Positions 16,581-25,567 are shown, counted from the stretch's first letter. The stretch: DNA of 64,000 bases from Halorussus vallis (GCF_024138165.1 NZ_CP100000.1:3472001-3536000); one strand, 5' to 3'. The notes: generated from the sequence alone by a model not told the origin. Made by a program: numbers and translations.

Positions 16581-18320
16581 TTAGGTACTCCCCTCGCCCG
16601 CGTCGTCGAAGAACGCTTCGAGCAGTCCGGCCTGCGCTTTCCGGAGGTGCTGGTGGAGCGTCGGCGAGGAGATGCCCAGCGACTCGGCGACATCCTCGGC
16701 GGTGCTCTCGCGGGGCCAGTCGTAGTAGCCCGCGAGATACGACGCCCGGAGCGCCCGCCGCTGGGCGTCGGTCAGTCGCTCGTCCACCGCCCGCCGGAAC
16801 TCCGAGGCGGTTCGGACCTCGCGCTCACACTCGCGCTTGGCCAGCAGTTCGACCCCGGAGTAGGCGTTCCTGACCCCTTCGACGACCTCGCGCACGTCGG
16901 CGGCGGCCGGGAGTTCGGCGACGACCCGCGACTCGCCGTTCTCGGTGACCGCCTCCGTGGTCCTCGCGCCGTACTCAGAGAGGGTCACGACGAACGACCG
17001 CTCCGCGGCGACGAACTCCAGCAGGTGTTCGTTCCCCCGGTCGCTGACGACGCGCATCCGCTCTATCGCGTCGCAGTCGGCGGCGTACTCGCGAACCGCC
17101 GCGGGGTCGGCGCCCCGCAGCGACTGGTAGAACACCAGCGTCCCGTCGGTTCCGGCGGTCGTCCCTTCGAGGCGGAGGTGACAGCCGAGGCGCTCGGAGA
17201 GGTCGACCGAGACCGACTCGCGGCCGGCCACCCGGAACTCGAGTTCGACCACCGCGTCCGACAGCGCGAGTCGGCGGTGTTTCACCGCGTTGATGGCGAA
17301 GCCGACGACCTCCCCCAGCGTCGCGAAGGCGTCGGACTCCCGCTCGCCGAACGCCATCGCGCGGTCGGACTCGACGACCAGCACGCCGTAGGTGGCATCG
17401 CCGTACCGAACCGGCACCGCGACGGCCGACCCGCTCTCCCGGTCGAGTATCCCCCGCCGATTGCGTCCGGACGACGAATCGTCGGCGACGTTTCCAATCA
17501 CCGCCGGTTCGCCGGTGCGGAATGCCCGCACGACCGGATTCTCGGCGTTTTCGCTCGCATCGAAGTCGCCCACGAGGTCCGGCGTGCGCTCGTCGAGTCC
17601 CGCGCCGACGAGGTCCCGAACCTCGTCGGCGCAGGGGTCGAGGTCGGCTATCCAGGCCGTCCGATACAGTTCGGAGTCGACGATGCGGTCGCAGACGGTC
17701 CGTTCGAGTTCCTCGCGGGTCGCCTCGCCGATGAGGTCGACGACGACCCCGCAGACGACCCGATTGATGCGGTCGAACGTCGCCAGCGCGTCGCGCTGGC
17801 GCCGGAGTTGGCGTTCGCGCTCGTGGCGCTCGGTGACGTCCCGGCAGACCGAGAACGTGCCCGCGAGGTCGCCGTCGGGACCGTAGTAGGGCGAGCAGGT
17901 CGTCTCGAAGACGCGCTCGCCGTCGGCCACCGGGAGGCGCTCCTCGTCCGTCCGGCGTTCCTCGGTTTCGAGCACCGCCCGCTCGCGCTCGCGGAGGTCG
18001 CGGGCGGCCTCCGGGCCGAACAGTTCCTCGTCGGTCGCACCCAACATCTCGGACTCCGCTCGACCGACGAACTCGGCGGCCGCCCGATTCGCGAACAGGT
18101 AGCGACCCTCGGCGTCCTTGACGACGATGGCGGCGTCGTCGCTCTCGACGATCGCTTCGAGTCGCCGGAAGTCGTCCCGAACGTCGCGGCCGTCGGCGCC
18201 GGTTCGGTCACCGGCCGACTCGGTGGGCGACTCCCTGTGCGAGGCGGCGTCGCGGTTCGTGGCCTCTCTGCTCGCCGTCGCCGACCCCACGCCGGCGTCG
18301 CCGGAGTCAAATGTCGTCAT
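16581..18320 (-). CDS. PAS-GAF-HTH_10 bacterio-opsin activator-like regulator
   Basis: A 579-residue sensory regulator. After a disordered N-terminus there is a PAS domain (about 50-165, IVVKDAEGRYLFANRAAAEF), a short coiled linker, a GAF domain (about 185-345, ending VGFAINAVKHRRL), the activator-associated domain (350-510), and HTH_10 (525-575) with LTDAQRRALRASYLAGYYDWPR and VAESLGISSPTLHQHLRKA. It has no histidine kinase domain, so it should couple small-molecule or redox sensing directly to transcription. ATG 18320 follows a TATA box and a 7-bp inverted repeat. Confidence 0.88.
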   Translation of the reverse strand: MTTFDSGDAGVGSATASREATNRDAASHRESPTESAGDRTGADGRDVRDDFRRLEAIVESDDAAIVVKDAEGRYLFANRAAAEFVGRAESEMLGATDEELFGPEAARDLRERERAVLETEERRTDEERLPVADGERVFETTCSPYYGPDGDLAGTFSVCRDVTERHERERQLRRQRDALATFDRINRVVCGVVVDLIGEATREELERTVCDRIVDSELYRTAWIADLDPCADEVRDLVGAGLDERTPDLVGDFDASENAENPVVRAFRTGEPAVIGNVADDSSSGRNRRGILDRESGSAVAVPVRYGDATYGVLVVESDRAMAFGERESDAFATLGEVVGFAINAVKHRRLALSDAVVELEFRVAGRESVSVDLSERLGCHLRLEGTTAGTDGTLVFYQSLRGADPAAVREYAADCDAIERMRVVSDRGNEHLLEFVAAERSFVVTLSEYGARTTEAVTENGESRVVAELPAAADVREVVEGVRNAYSGVELLAKRECEREVRTASEFRRAVDERLTDAQRRALRASYLAGYYDWPRESTAEDVAESLGISSPTLHQHLRKAQAGLLEAFFDDAGEGST

Positions 18321-18323
18321 TCG

Positions 18324-18343
18324 GTACCAACCCACATTGGTAC
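18324..18343. promoter_or_regulatory. candidate operator GTACCAA-N6-TTGGTAC
   Basis: Perfect 7-bp arms (18324-18330 and 18337-18343) separated by cccaca lie between the A/T box of the PAS-GAF-HTH_10 gene (gttacaaaaatc on the plus strand, 18349-18360) and its ATG at 18320. A site here would overlap the predicted transcription start and block initiation. Confidence 0.5.
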
Positions 18344-18425
18344 GCGGTGTTACAAAAATCCCCCGACGGTGCCGTTCGACCTCGACAGGGGGAAGCGTTT
18401 TGGTCGCACTGGCCCGAGGGGGTGT

Positions 18426-18710
18426 ATGCGCGAGGCCGAAACGACGACCCGCGAGCGCATCGCCGCCCACCTCCGCGAGACGACCGCGACCCCGAGCGCA
18501 CTCGCCGCCCAGTTCGACGTCACCGCGTCGCTGGCGGTTGACCACGTCCGACACGTCGCCAGGTCGCTCGACGACGAACAACTGCTCGTCGCGCCGCCGG
18601 AGTGCGAGGAGTGCGGGTTCAGCGACTTCGACGACCCGGCGAACCGGCCGTCGCGGTGCCCCGAGTGTAAACACGAGTCGCTGACCGAACCGCACTACAA
18701 GATAGAGTGA
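18426..18710 (+). CDS. HTH plus zinc-ribbon transcriptional regulator
   Basis: A 94-residue predicted regulator of the archaeal COG3357 type. The N-terminal 50 residues form a winged helix (ERIAAHLRETTATPSALAAQF, then a recognition helix). Next is a four-Cys zinc ribbon, CEECGFSDF and CPECKHESL, and the protein ends in EPHYKIE. This HTH-ribbon fusion is common and short in Archaea. Its regulon is unknown. A dispersed repeat lies about 40 bp downstream. Confidence 0.8.
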   Translation: MREAETTTRERIAAHLRETTATPSALAAQFDVTASLAVDHVRHVARSLDDEQLLVAPPECEECGFSDFDDPANRPSRCPECKHESLTEPHYKIE

Positions 18711-18751
18711 GTCCGGCCCGGACGAGAAATCGAGACAGTCCATTACTCTTT

Positions 18752-18955
18752 GAACCCGGCGCACGCTGGCGTGGCTCCGCGGTTTGGAGTCGCGCCCACG
18801 TCGCGCGAGGGATGACTGAGTGAGCGCCGGAGGCGCGAACGAAGGAGTCGGCTGGGGAAGCGTGTAGCGCGATGCGGTGGCTGTGCGGTTTCATCTGAAA
18901 CGTGTAGGTAGCGGTTGCTGTCGTGGTTGGGGCTGCAGTCGCGGTTCGGGTACTG
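18752..18955 (+). repeat. dispersed modular repeat, copy B
   Basis: A plus-strand copy between two plus-strand genes. Hairpin arms are gcgtggctcc (18769-18778) and ggagtcgcgc (18786-18795), pairing through two G-U wobbles where copy A has Watson-Crick pairs. Then come CGCGCGAGGG, a gcgcc-gga-ggcgc hairpin, the core gagtcggctggggaagcgtg (about 18845-18864) and a diverged GGTTGC/GCGGT tail. Confidence 0.82.
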
Positions 18956-19058
18956 TCGCCGTCGTAGGCGCCGTACCGGCCGCTATCAGGATTACCTCCC
19001 CACAGCTAACTACGAAGTGACCCCCACATTCATCCCCACGACCCTCGTCCGACAGAGC

Positions 19059-19577
19059 ATGCGAGAGTTCGCCGACGACCCGCCCGTCGAGGAGCGAATC
19101 GGAGACGTCCTGCGCGAGGCCGACCAGACCGTCGCGGTCGCCGAGTCCTGCACCGGCGGCCTCGTCGGGTCGCTGCTGACCGACGTGCCGGGGTCGAGCG
19201 ACTACTTCGACCGCGGGCTGGTGACCTACTCCTACGACGCGAAGCTCCGGGAACTGGGCGTCTCGCGGGAGGCCCTCGACGAGCGCGGGGCGGTCAGCGA
19301 ACCGGTCGCGCGCGAGATGGCCCGCGGGGTCCGCGACGCGGCCGGGACGACGTGGGGCGTGGCGACGACGGGAGTCGCCGGCCCGACCGGCGGGAGCGAG
19401 GAGAAGCCGGTCGGCACCGTCTTCGTCGGCGTCGCCTACGCGGGCGAGTGGGGGAGCCAGGAGTCCTACTCGACCGTCTCGCGGTACGAGTTCGACGGCG
19501 ACCGCCGCCAGATTAAGGAGCAGATCGCACGGCGGGCGCTGGAAGACCTGCTGACGGAGGTCGGGTCGAACGACTGA
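19059..19577 (+). CDS. pncC: nicotinamide-nucleotide amidase (CinA C-terminal family)
   Basis: A 172-residue stand-alone CinA C-terminal domain. PncC deamidates nicotinamide mononucleotide to nicotinate mononucleotide in NAD salvage. Family motifs are [35 protein letters not shown], and [22 protein letters not shown] 19059 starts directly before the domain; a 48-codon upstream extension runs into the repeat and is rejected. Substrate is inferred from the family. Confidence 0.88.
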   Translation: MREFADDPPVEERIGDVLREADQTVAVAESCTGGLVGSLLTDVPGSSDYFDRGLVTYSYDAKLRELGVSREALDERGAVSEPVAREMARGVRDAAGTTWGVATTGVAGPTGGSEEKPVGTVFVGVAYAGEWGSQESYSTVSRYEFDGDRRQIKEQIARRALEDLLTEVGSND

Positions 19578-19673
19578 CGTCCAACCCGGCGAACCGCAAG
19601 ACGCGCGTCAGACGACGGACGGAAAGCCTTGAGTCGCCCCCGCCTGAGGGACCAGTATGACGGCGGCGATAGC

Positions 19674-20156
19674 ATGAACAAGGAAGGCCACGTGCTGAAC
19701 GCGGTCCTACTGAGCATCGGGTTGGGGTACGTCTTCCACCCGGCGGGCGACGTGCCGACGTTCCGGGCCATCGCGGAGGTGTCGGTCCCGGTCATCCTCG
19801 GCGCGCTCTTCCCCGACGTGGACACCGCCTTCGGCAAGCACCGCAAGACGCTGCACAACCTCCCCGTGCTGGCGATATTCTACGCGTGGCCCGTCTACTT
19901 CGGCAACCTCCACTTCGTCTGGGTCGGCGTGGCGACCCACTACGTCCTCGACGTCGTGGGGAACAAGCGCGGCATCGCGCTGTTCTACCCCTACGAGAAG
20001 GAGTACGGACTCCCGACGGGCGTGCCCGTGTCGAGCAAGTGGGCGACCACGGCGACGGTGCTGGTCACCGGCATCGAAGTCGCGGTCGTGGCGGCCATCG
20101 TCCACTTCGACCTGCCGGTCGCCGACCTCACGACGACCGTGGCGGGACTGGTCTGA
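19674..20156 (+). CDS. YdjM-type membrane-bound metal-dependent hydrolase-like protein
   Basis: A 160-residue polytopic membrane protein. MNKEGHVLNAV at the start, GALFPDVDTAFGKHRKTLHN (58-77) and HYVLDVVGNKRGI with conserved His and Asp are typical of the YdjM/LexA-regulated putative inner-membrane hydrolases. There are three to four hydrophobic segments. It lies 97 bp after pncC in the same direction. Enzyme activity has not been established for the family as far as I know. Confidence 0.75.
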   Translation: MNKEGHVLNAVLLSIGLGYVFHPAGDVPTFRAIAEVSVPVILGALFPDVDTAFGKHRKTLHNLPVLAIFYAWPVYFGNLHFVWVGVATHYVLDVVGNKRGIALFYPYEKEYGLPTGVPVSSKWATTATVLVTGIEVAVVAAIVHFDLPVADLTTTVAGLV

Positions 20157-20176
20157 GCGCGCATTCACTCCGGATT

Positions 20177-20470
20177 TGGCGCGCGCTGGCGCGGCCCCGC
20201 TGTTTGGGGCCGCGCCTACATGCGCGAGGTCTGCACGAGCGAAGCGAGTGCAGGCTCGTCAGAGCGTTGCTCTGACGGTGGATGAGCGAACGAGCGCCAG
20301 CGAGTGAACGAATCGGCTGGGGAGGCGTGTGGCCGTCGCGGTGCGGTGGTGGTGCGGTTTCATAGTCATCGTACAAGTAGCGGTCGCGGTGGCGGTGCCG
20401 TAGGTCGTTTGGACCGTGCGAGTGGCGGTCGCCGTTGGCAGAGTAGAAGCGGTTGCTGTCGGCGGAACGG
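20177..20470 (+). repeat. dispersed modular repeat, copy C (full-length)
   Basis: The most complete single copy. Hairpin 1 arms are gcgcggcccc (20189-20198) and ggggccgcgc (20206-20215). Hairpin 2 arms are cgtcagagc (20257-20265) and gctctgacg (20269-20277). The core aatcggctggggaggcgtgtgg is near 20311-20332, and the GCGGT-rich tail has two units, each with GTR-AGTRGCGGT. It lies between convergent genes. Confidence 0.88.
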
Positions 20471-20531
20471 TGACGATTGCTGTCGACGCTACAGACGAGA
20501 TACGTGACCGAATCCGGAGACGCACTCGAAC

Positions 20532-21308
20532 TCAGTAGACGCCCTCGAACCGCTCGTCGTAGACGACGTGGTTCGGGTGGGTCGGCTCCATCCCCGAGAG
20601 GAACAGGCGGTCTATCTTCCCGTAGGAGTTCTCCCAGCCGAGATGGGCGAACTCGGCGGCACACCGCAGGCGGTGGCTCCACCCGCTCCGATGGACGACC
20701 CGGCGGTCGACGCCCTCTTTGAGCGCCGCGACGAGGTCGGCCGCCGAAGAGATTTTGGCCTCGAACTCGGTCCAGACCTCGCCGACCGATCCTCGAAGAT
20801 GTGCGTACGAGGAGGCGAACGGCGGCAGGTCGAGGTCGGCCGCCAGCCGCTGGGCCCGGGAGCTGTGGTGGGGCCAGTGCTTGGGGTTGTACACCTCGAC
20901 GGCGTCGATTCGGTCGCGGTACCGCCGGAGGTCGGCCGCGCCGAGCGACACCGTGAGGAACTCCGGGTGGGGCACGAGCACCGCGGCATCCTGCTTGGCG
21001 AGTTCGTCCATCGTGTCGGCGAGCGTCAGAAAGTCCGGAATCGGCTCGTCGAGGCCGAGCGCGAGGACGTGTTTGCGCGTGCGCCAGTTGCCGGTGAACA
21101 GTTCGCGGCCGGGGACGACCAGCAGTTCGTCGTCGGAGAATCGGGCCGCCCGCTCGCGGACGTCGGGCAACCGGACGAAGTGGGGCGCGTACACCAGCGC
21201 ATCGAGGCCTCGTGCCTTCGCACGCTCGACGACTCGCTCGTCGAGCGTCTTCACGTGCATGTCGGCCCGAAACGACTCACCCTCTGTCACATCCGAAGGT
21301 TGCCACAC
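20532..21308 (-). CDS. PHP-domain phosphoesterase-like protein
   Basis: A 258-residue PHP-fold protein. It shows ADMHVKT (the HxH strand in altered form, MHVK), LVYAPHFV, VVPGRELFTG, VLALGLDEP, VLVPHPEFL and IDAVEVYNPKH. These are PHP metal-ligand segments, but the first HxH has only one His, so activity is uncertain. Start is GTG 21308; a second GTG 18 bp downstream is possible. The 274-bp gap upstream holds the acyl-CoA dehydrogenase promoter. Confidence 0.75.
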   Translation of the reverse strand: MWQPSDVTEGESFRADMHVKTLDERVVERAKARGLDALVYAPHFVRLPDVRERAARFSDDELLVVPGRELFTGNWRTRKHVLALGLDEPIPDFLTLADTMDELAKQDAAVLVPHPEFLTVSLGAADLRRYRDRIDAVEVYNPKHWPHHSSRAQRLAADLDLPPFASSYAHLRGSVGEVWTEFEAKISSAADLVAALKEGVDRRVVHRSGWSHRLRCAAEFAHLGWENSYGKIDRLFLSGMEPTHPNHVVYDERFEGVY

Positions 21309-21548
21309 GGCGATGATAACGATTCTGATTCGAGGAGATTCTCGAAGCGCCCCGACCGCGTCCGGACCGGACGACGCCGGGCGAATTTCGCGAGATTCAC
21401 CGGGAAAATGTTGCGTGCGTGATTGGACAAATGCCCCGGGACATGACCGGACGAATCTCGCGGAAGTCGACGACCGTTCTTCGACTGAGAGGTCCGGTCG
21501 CGGTCGCCCGAGAAGGGTAAACCGACTCGAAGTTGTTTCTCGCCGCGG

Positions 21549-21557
21549 GATTTAATG
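21549..21557 (+). promoter_or_regulatory. TATA box of acyl-CoA dehydrogenase gene
   Basis: gatttaatg at 21549-21557 is about 27 bp before ATG 21581, consistent with leaderless transcription. Confidence 0.5.
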
Positions 21558-21580
21558 CTCGTCGCGCCGGAACGTGACGT

Positions 21581-22735
21581 ATGGAACTGCTCTCCGAGGA
21601 CATCGTCCCCGAGTACGCCCGCGAGGTCAAGCGGGAGGCCCGCGAGTTCGCCGCCGAGCACGTCGCGCCCAACGCCGAGGAGTGTTTCAGACGCGGCGAG
21701 TACCCCTGGGAGATACTCAAGGCCGGACAGGACGCCGGCCTCGTCGCCCAGGACATCGGCGAGGAGTACGGCGGCCGGGGTTTCGACGTGGTCCAGATGC
21801 TCGCGCTGGCCGAGGAGTGGTTCCGGGCCGACGCCGGCATCGCGCTGACGCTCCAACTCGCCAGTTTCGGCGCCGAAATCGTCGAGGCACACGGCTCCGT
21901 GGAACTGAAAGACGAGTACCTCCGACCCGTCGCCGCGGGCGACCAGATAACCGGCCTCGCGGTTTCGGAACCCGAGACGGGTAGCGACCTCTCAGGGATG
22001 ACGACCGCCGCCGAGAAGGACGAGGAAACTGGCGAGTGGGTGCTCAACGGCGAGAAGTACTGGATCGGCAACGGCGTCGAGGCCGACTGGATCACCGTCT
22101 ACGCCCGGACCGGCGACGACCCCGACAACCGCTACGGCAACCACTCGCTGTTCGTCGTGCCGACCGACACCGAGGGTTACGACGCCGAGCACATCCCCGA
22201 GAAGATGGGGATGCGCGCGAGCAAGCAGGCCCACATCGTCTTCGACGACTGCCGGATTCCCGAAGACCACCTCGTCGGAACGGAGGGCGCGGGATTCCTG
22301 ATGCTCGCGGAGTTCTTCAACCACGGCCGGACCGTCGTCTCGGGCCACGGTCTCGGCCTGGCGGCCGCCGCCATCGAGGAGGCCTGGGAGTTCGTCCACG
22401 GCCGCGAGGAGTTCGGCCGCACCATCGCCGACTTCCAGGCGGTCCAGCACGGACTGGCCGACATGCGCACCGAGTTCGAGTCGGCCCGCGCGCTGACCTA
22501 CCGGGCCGCCCAGAAGGTCCGGGACGGCGACGAGGCGGGCCTGTGGGCGGCGATGGCGAAGGTGAAGGCGACCGAAACCGCGACCGACTGCGCCGAGCAG
22601 AGCATGCAGTTCCACGGCGGCCGCTCCATCCTCACCGACCGACGCATCGCCAGGGTGTACCGCGACGTCCGCATCCCGGTCGTCTACGAGGGTGCGAACG
22701 AGATTCAGCGCAACCTGGTCTACCGCCAATCATAA
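21581..22735 (+). CDS. acyl-CoA dehydrogenase
   Basis: A 384-residue FAD acyl-CoA dehydrogenase that introduces the alpha-beta double bond in acyl-CoA. Family segments are GLAVSEPETGSDLSGM (FAD/substrate loop), GEKYWIGNG, GRKxF-like GREEFGRTIADFQAVQ, MQFHGGRSIL and the catalytic YEGANEIQRNL with Glu370. It is full length. No electron-transfer flavoprotein or thiolase gene is adjacent, so chain length and pathway are open. Confidence 0.92.
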   Translation: MELLSEDIVPEYAREVKREAREFAAEHVAPNAEECFRRGEYPWEILKAGQDAGLVAQDIGEEYGGRGFDVVQMLALAEEWFRADAGIALTLQLASFGAEIVEAHGSVELKDEYLRPVAAGDQITGLAVSEPETGSDLSGMTTAAEKDEETGEWVLNGEKYWIGNGVEADWITVYARTGDDPDNRYGNHSLFVVPTDTEGYDAEHIPEKMGMRASKQAHIVFDDCRIPEDHLVGTEGAGFLMLAEFFNHGRTVVSGHGLGLAAAAIEEAWEFVHGREEFGRTIADFQAVQHGLADMRTEFESARALTYRAAQKVRDGDEAGLWAAMAKVKATETATDCAEQSMQFHGGRSILTDRRIARVYRDVRIPVVYEGANEIQRNLVYRQS

Positions 22736-22765
22736 CTATTTTGAGGTTTCGTGCGAACTCGGCCC

Positions 22766-23425
22766 ATGGACGCGGTCTTCTTCGACCTCGACGGCACGCT
22801 CGTCGACCTCGACGGGACGTACGACGCCGTCTTCGAGACGGCGCTGACCGACTGCGGCGTGACCCCGCGGCCGGAACACGGCGAGCGCTACAACGAGGCG
22901 TTCTTCGAGTACTTCGGCGAGTGCCGGTCCGACCCCTACCGCGAGGCGATGGCCGACCTGCGCGAGGCGTTCGACCTCGACCCCACGGCCGAGGCGCTCG
23001 CCGACGCGCTGGTGGCGGCCGAACTCGAACGAACCGAACTCCGGCCGGGCGCCCGCGAGGTCCTCGACGCCCTGGACGCCCCGGACCGACCGCTGGGCGT
23101 GCTCACCAACGGCGCGGGGCCGGTCCAGCGCCGGAAGTTGGACCGCCTCGGCGTCGCCGACCGCTTCGACGTGGTGGTCGCCTCCTGCGAGGTCGGCGCG
23201 GGCAAACCCGACCCCGAGATCTTCGCGGCCGCCAAGCGGGCACTGCCGGCCGACGGCTACGTCTTCGTCGCCGACGACCTCGAACGCGACGTGCTCCCGG
23301 CCCAGCAGTCCGGATTCGCGGGGGTATACCTCCGGAACGAGGCCGACGACGAGGCGTACGTCGAAGCGAACGCCGACCACGCCGTCGAGTCGCTCCGCGA
23401 GGTGCCGGCCGTCCTGAACGAATAG
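22766..23425 (+). CDS. HAD-family hydrolase
   Basis: A 219-residue HAD phosphatase-like enzyme. Motif I is FFDLDGTLVDLDG (Asp7, Asp9), motif II is LGVLTNGAG, motif III Lys is in GAGKPDPEIF, and motif IV is YVFVADDLERDV. The helical cap is between motifs I and II, the GPH/YjjG-like subtype. It lies 30 bp after the acyl-CoA dehydrogenase. Its substrate is unknown. Confidence 0.88.
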   Translation: MDAVFFDLDGTLVDLDGTYDAVFETALTDCGVTPRPEHGERYNEAFFEYFGECRSDPYREAMADLREAFDLDPTAEALADALVAAELERTELRPGAREVLDALDAPDRPLGVLTNGAGPVQRRKLDRLGVADRFDVVVASCEVGAGKPDPEIFAAAKRALPADGYVFVADDLERDVLPAQQSGFAGVYLRNEADDEAYVEANADHAVESLREVPAVLNE

Positions 23426-23817
23426 GGTAGCGCGCGGTCGCCGGAGGGACGCTCGTCTCCGCCGCCCGCGGAGGCCCGCTCACCAGACGTTTACGTCTGG
23501 GGTACCTATCGGGAGGACGGAACGACAAGTTCAGAGAGAGTGTCCATCGGTGCTCCCACGATGGAGGAGCTGATGGGCGGTACACTCCGCATCCGACGTG
23601 CGGTTGTAACCATTCGCGTGGTGGTCGCGCGGGACACCCAACAGGACCCGGTGTTCCGCACCATCGCAACCGCACACTATGGCTATCTACGAATTCCGAC
23701 CAGTCACTCGGTCCCGGTACCTACCGTCGCCTCGTTCGTCAGTCTACCGTCACCTCCGGAGAGAACGCCCCGCTCGGGGCGGTCCGCGAACGCCGGTTTC
23801 GGTCGCCCAATCGCGGG
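23426..23817. other. intergenic region without recognised feature
   Basis: 392 bp between the HAD gene and the HTH_10 gene. No consistent coding frame, repeat core or hairpin with long arms was seen. The part at about 23760-23815 is GC-rich and directly precedes the GTG start. Confidence 0.5.
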
Positions 23818-24510
23818 GTGGATGACGTGGCCGTCATCGTCGAGTTCGCCATCGCCTCCGAGGCGTTCCCGTTCGGCCGCGCCGTCGGCGGCGACCCGGA
23901 CGTGACCGTCTCGCTCGAACAGGTCATCCCGCTGAAGGAGGGCCGAATTCCGTTCGTCTGGGCGAGCGGTTCGGACTTCGACGACGTCGAATCGACGCTC
24001 CGCAAGAGCGACATCGTCAAGCGCGTCGAGGTGATGACCCGGGTCGAGGACAGCGTGCTCTACTACGTCGAGTGGTACGAGAGTAAGGAGGCATTCATGA
24101 ACGGCCTCGTTGAGGCCAACGGTGCGATTCTGGACGCTCACGGCGATTCGACGTGGGCGTTCACGGCCCAGTTCAAGAACCACGCCGACCTTACGCGGTT
24201 CCACCAGTTCTACCAGGCCCACGACTTCCCGGTCCACATCGACCGAGTCTACTCGCTGAGCGAGGAACCGGGCGACACGTACGGCTTCGGGCTGACACCG
24301 CCTCAGCGAGAGGCCCTGGTGGGGGCGGTCGAAGGCGGCTACTTCGCCGTCCCCCGCGAAACCACGCTCGACGAGATCGCCGAGAAGCTAAACATCTCGC
24401 GTCAGGCGGCGTCCGAGCGCGTCCGGCGGGGCGCCGAGAAGATACTTCGGAAGGCGCTGTTGGGGCTTTCGGCGAAGGACTTCGAACTCGCGAGCCCCGA
24501 CGACGAGTAG
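23818..24510 (+). CDS. HTH_10 (bacterio-opsin activator-type) regulator
   Basis: A 230-residue paralogue of the regulators at 4484 and 6241: activator-associated domain (1-155, AVIVEFAIASEAFPFGRAV) and HTH_10 (about 163-215, LTPPQREALVGAVEGGYFAVPR, then IAEKLNISRQAASERVRRG). Start is GTG 23818, with GTG 23827 as alternative. The C-terminus is acidic. A DUF7344 gene follows in the same direction, repeating the pairing. Confidence 0.85.
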   Translation: MDDVAVIVEFAIASEAFPFGRAVGGDPDVTVSLEQVIPLKEGRIPFVWASGSDFDDVESTLRKSDIVKRVEVMTRVEDSVLYYVEWYESKEAFMNGLVEANGAILDAHGDSTWAFTAQFKNHADLTRFHQFYQAHDFPVHIDRVYSLSEEPGDTYGFGLTPPQREALVGAVEGGYFAVPRETTLDEIAEKLNISRQAASERVRRGAEKILRKALLGLSAKDFELASPDDE

Positions 24511-24651
24511 TTTGACTTAAACGGGCTTGCTATAGCCACCGTTCGCAGACGCCGGTGTACAAATCATGCGCAGGGCAGACCCATCTCGAGATGCTCCTTC
24601 TGGCAAACGGGCGATTTTCCCGCGAGAGACGAAGAGCGACCCGAAGACGAG

Positions 24652-24945
24652 TTGCTGACCATCCTCGCGAAGGAGCACTGCCGTATCGTTTTTCACTACT
24701 TCCGCGACCGCGGGACCGAAACCGCGACGGCCGAGGACCTCGTCGGATTTCTGAACCGACGAAGCGACGGCGACGCGACAGCGGACAGCGTCGCGATACG
24801 CCTCCACCACTCGGTGCTCCCCCAACTGGCCGAGGCGGGCCTCGTCGACTACGACGCGCGGACCAACGCGGTCCGATACCGGGGCCACCCGGCGCTGGAG
24901 ATGTGCTTGAACGAGGTCGTCGAAGACGGGGAGATCCCCGCGTGA
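24652..24945 (+). CDS. DUF7344-type winged-helix protein
   Basis: A 97-residue protein with the family pattern LLTILAKEHCRIVFHYFRDRG, LHHSVLPQLAEAGLVDYD and VRYRGHPALEMCL. The start is uncertain: TTG 24652 is used, but the frame is open further upstream without a better start codon, and ATG 24566 is in another frame. The Arg-rich loop before helix 2 (RRRR in other copies) is reduced here to EHCR. Its stop overlaps the next small gene by GTGA. Confidence 0.72.
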   Translation: MLTILAKEHCRIVFHYFRDRGTETATAEDLVGFLNRRSDGDATADSVAIRLHHSVLPQLAEAGLVDYDARTNAVRYRGHPALEMCLNEVVEDGEIPA

Positions 24946-25124
24946 CCCTTCACGGTGCGGACGAACCGCGCAACGGAGACGCCACCGACCGCACGCCGTC
25001 GGAGCGGGACGGACGGAACGGTGCGGTCGGCCACCTGCAGCGGGCGCTGGACGCCGACGAACGCGACGAAAAACGGTACCACATTCGAGAGGCGCTTCGG
25101 CTACTCCGCCTCGGAAAACGATAG
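24942..25124 (+). CDS. small acidic/basic protein coupled to DUF7344 gene
   Basis: A 60-residue protein that starts with GTG overlapping the stop of the DUF7344 gene, so it is likely translationally coupled. The second half, HLQRALDADERDEKRYHIREALRLL, is a predicted helix of a kind I have seen at the end of other haloarchaeal small proteins. There is no enzyme motif. It could bind the DUF7344 protein; this is inference. Confidence 0.6.
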   Translation: MTLHGADEPRNGDATDRTPSERDGRNGAVGHLQRALDADERDEKRYHIREALRLLRLGKR

Positions 25125-25163
25125 GTCGGTCCCGAACCCCCGGCGGCTCTCGACCGCGGCGGC

Positions 25164-25469
25164 TCAGATGCCGCCGGTCACTTCGTCGAGTTTGTTCACG
25201 ACCGCCTGCAGGTCGGCCTCCTCCTCGATGGCGTCCCGGACGCGCTCGCGCCGCCGGACCTCCGCGGCGCTCGCGCCGTAGGCCCGGACGTACTCGGCCC
25301 GCGAGTGCTCGTCGAAGGCGTGTCGAATGGCGAAGTAGCCGTCGGGGACCACCGACCCGCAGACCTTGCACTCCGGGCGCTTGTGGTCGGTGGTCTGGTG
25401 GACGATGGCCTCCTCGACGGTGTCGAACTCCTCGCCGCAGTCGTCGATGCCGCATTCCCAGTCGGTCAT
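25164..25469 (-). CDS. zinc-finger protein (DUF7565-like)
   Basis: A 101-residue protein with two finger-like Cys/His groups: CGIDDCGEEF...HQTTDH, a C2H2-like module at about 5-28, and CKVCG...HAFDEH at about 33-52. The C-terminal half is helical and basic-acidic. It resembles a haloarchaeal family I recall as DUF7565. ATG 25469 is supported by the A/T box GCTTTATC (minus strand, 25494-25502), 27 bp upstream, so the message is probably leaderless. It lies downstream of spt5 behind a terminator. Confidence 0.72.
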   Translation of the reverse strand: MTDWECGIDDCGEEFDTVEEAIVHQTTDHKRPECKVCGSVVPDGYFAIRHAFDEHSRAEYVRAYGASAAEVRRRERVRDAIEEEADLQAVVNKLDEVTGGI

Positions 25470-25567
25470 GTACGGGGGATGGTCAGAGCCACCTGATAAA
25501 GCTACCTCTCCACCTTTTTTAACGAGGGACTCCGCCGAGCGCAACGCGCTCGGCTTCGACCCTCGCC

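Noticed and set aside
20177-20470. Dispersed repeats as insertion sequences or classical MITEs
   Set aside because: No transposase gene, no consistent terminal inverted repeats and no target duplications were seen around the copies; ends are ragged.
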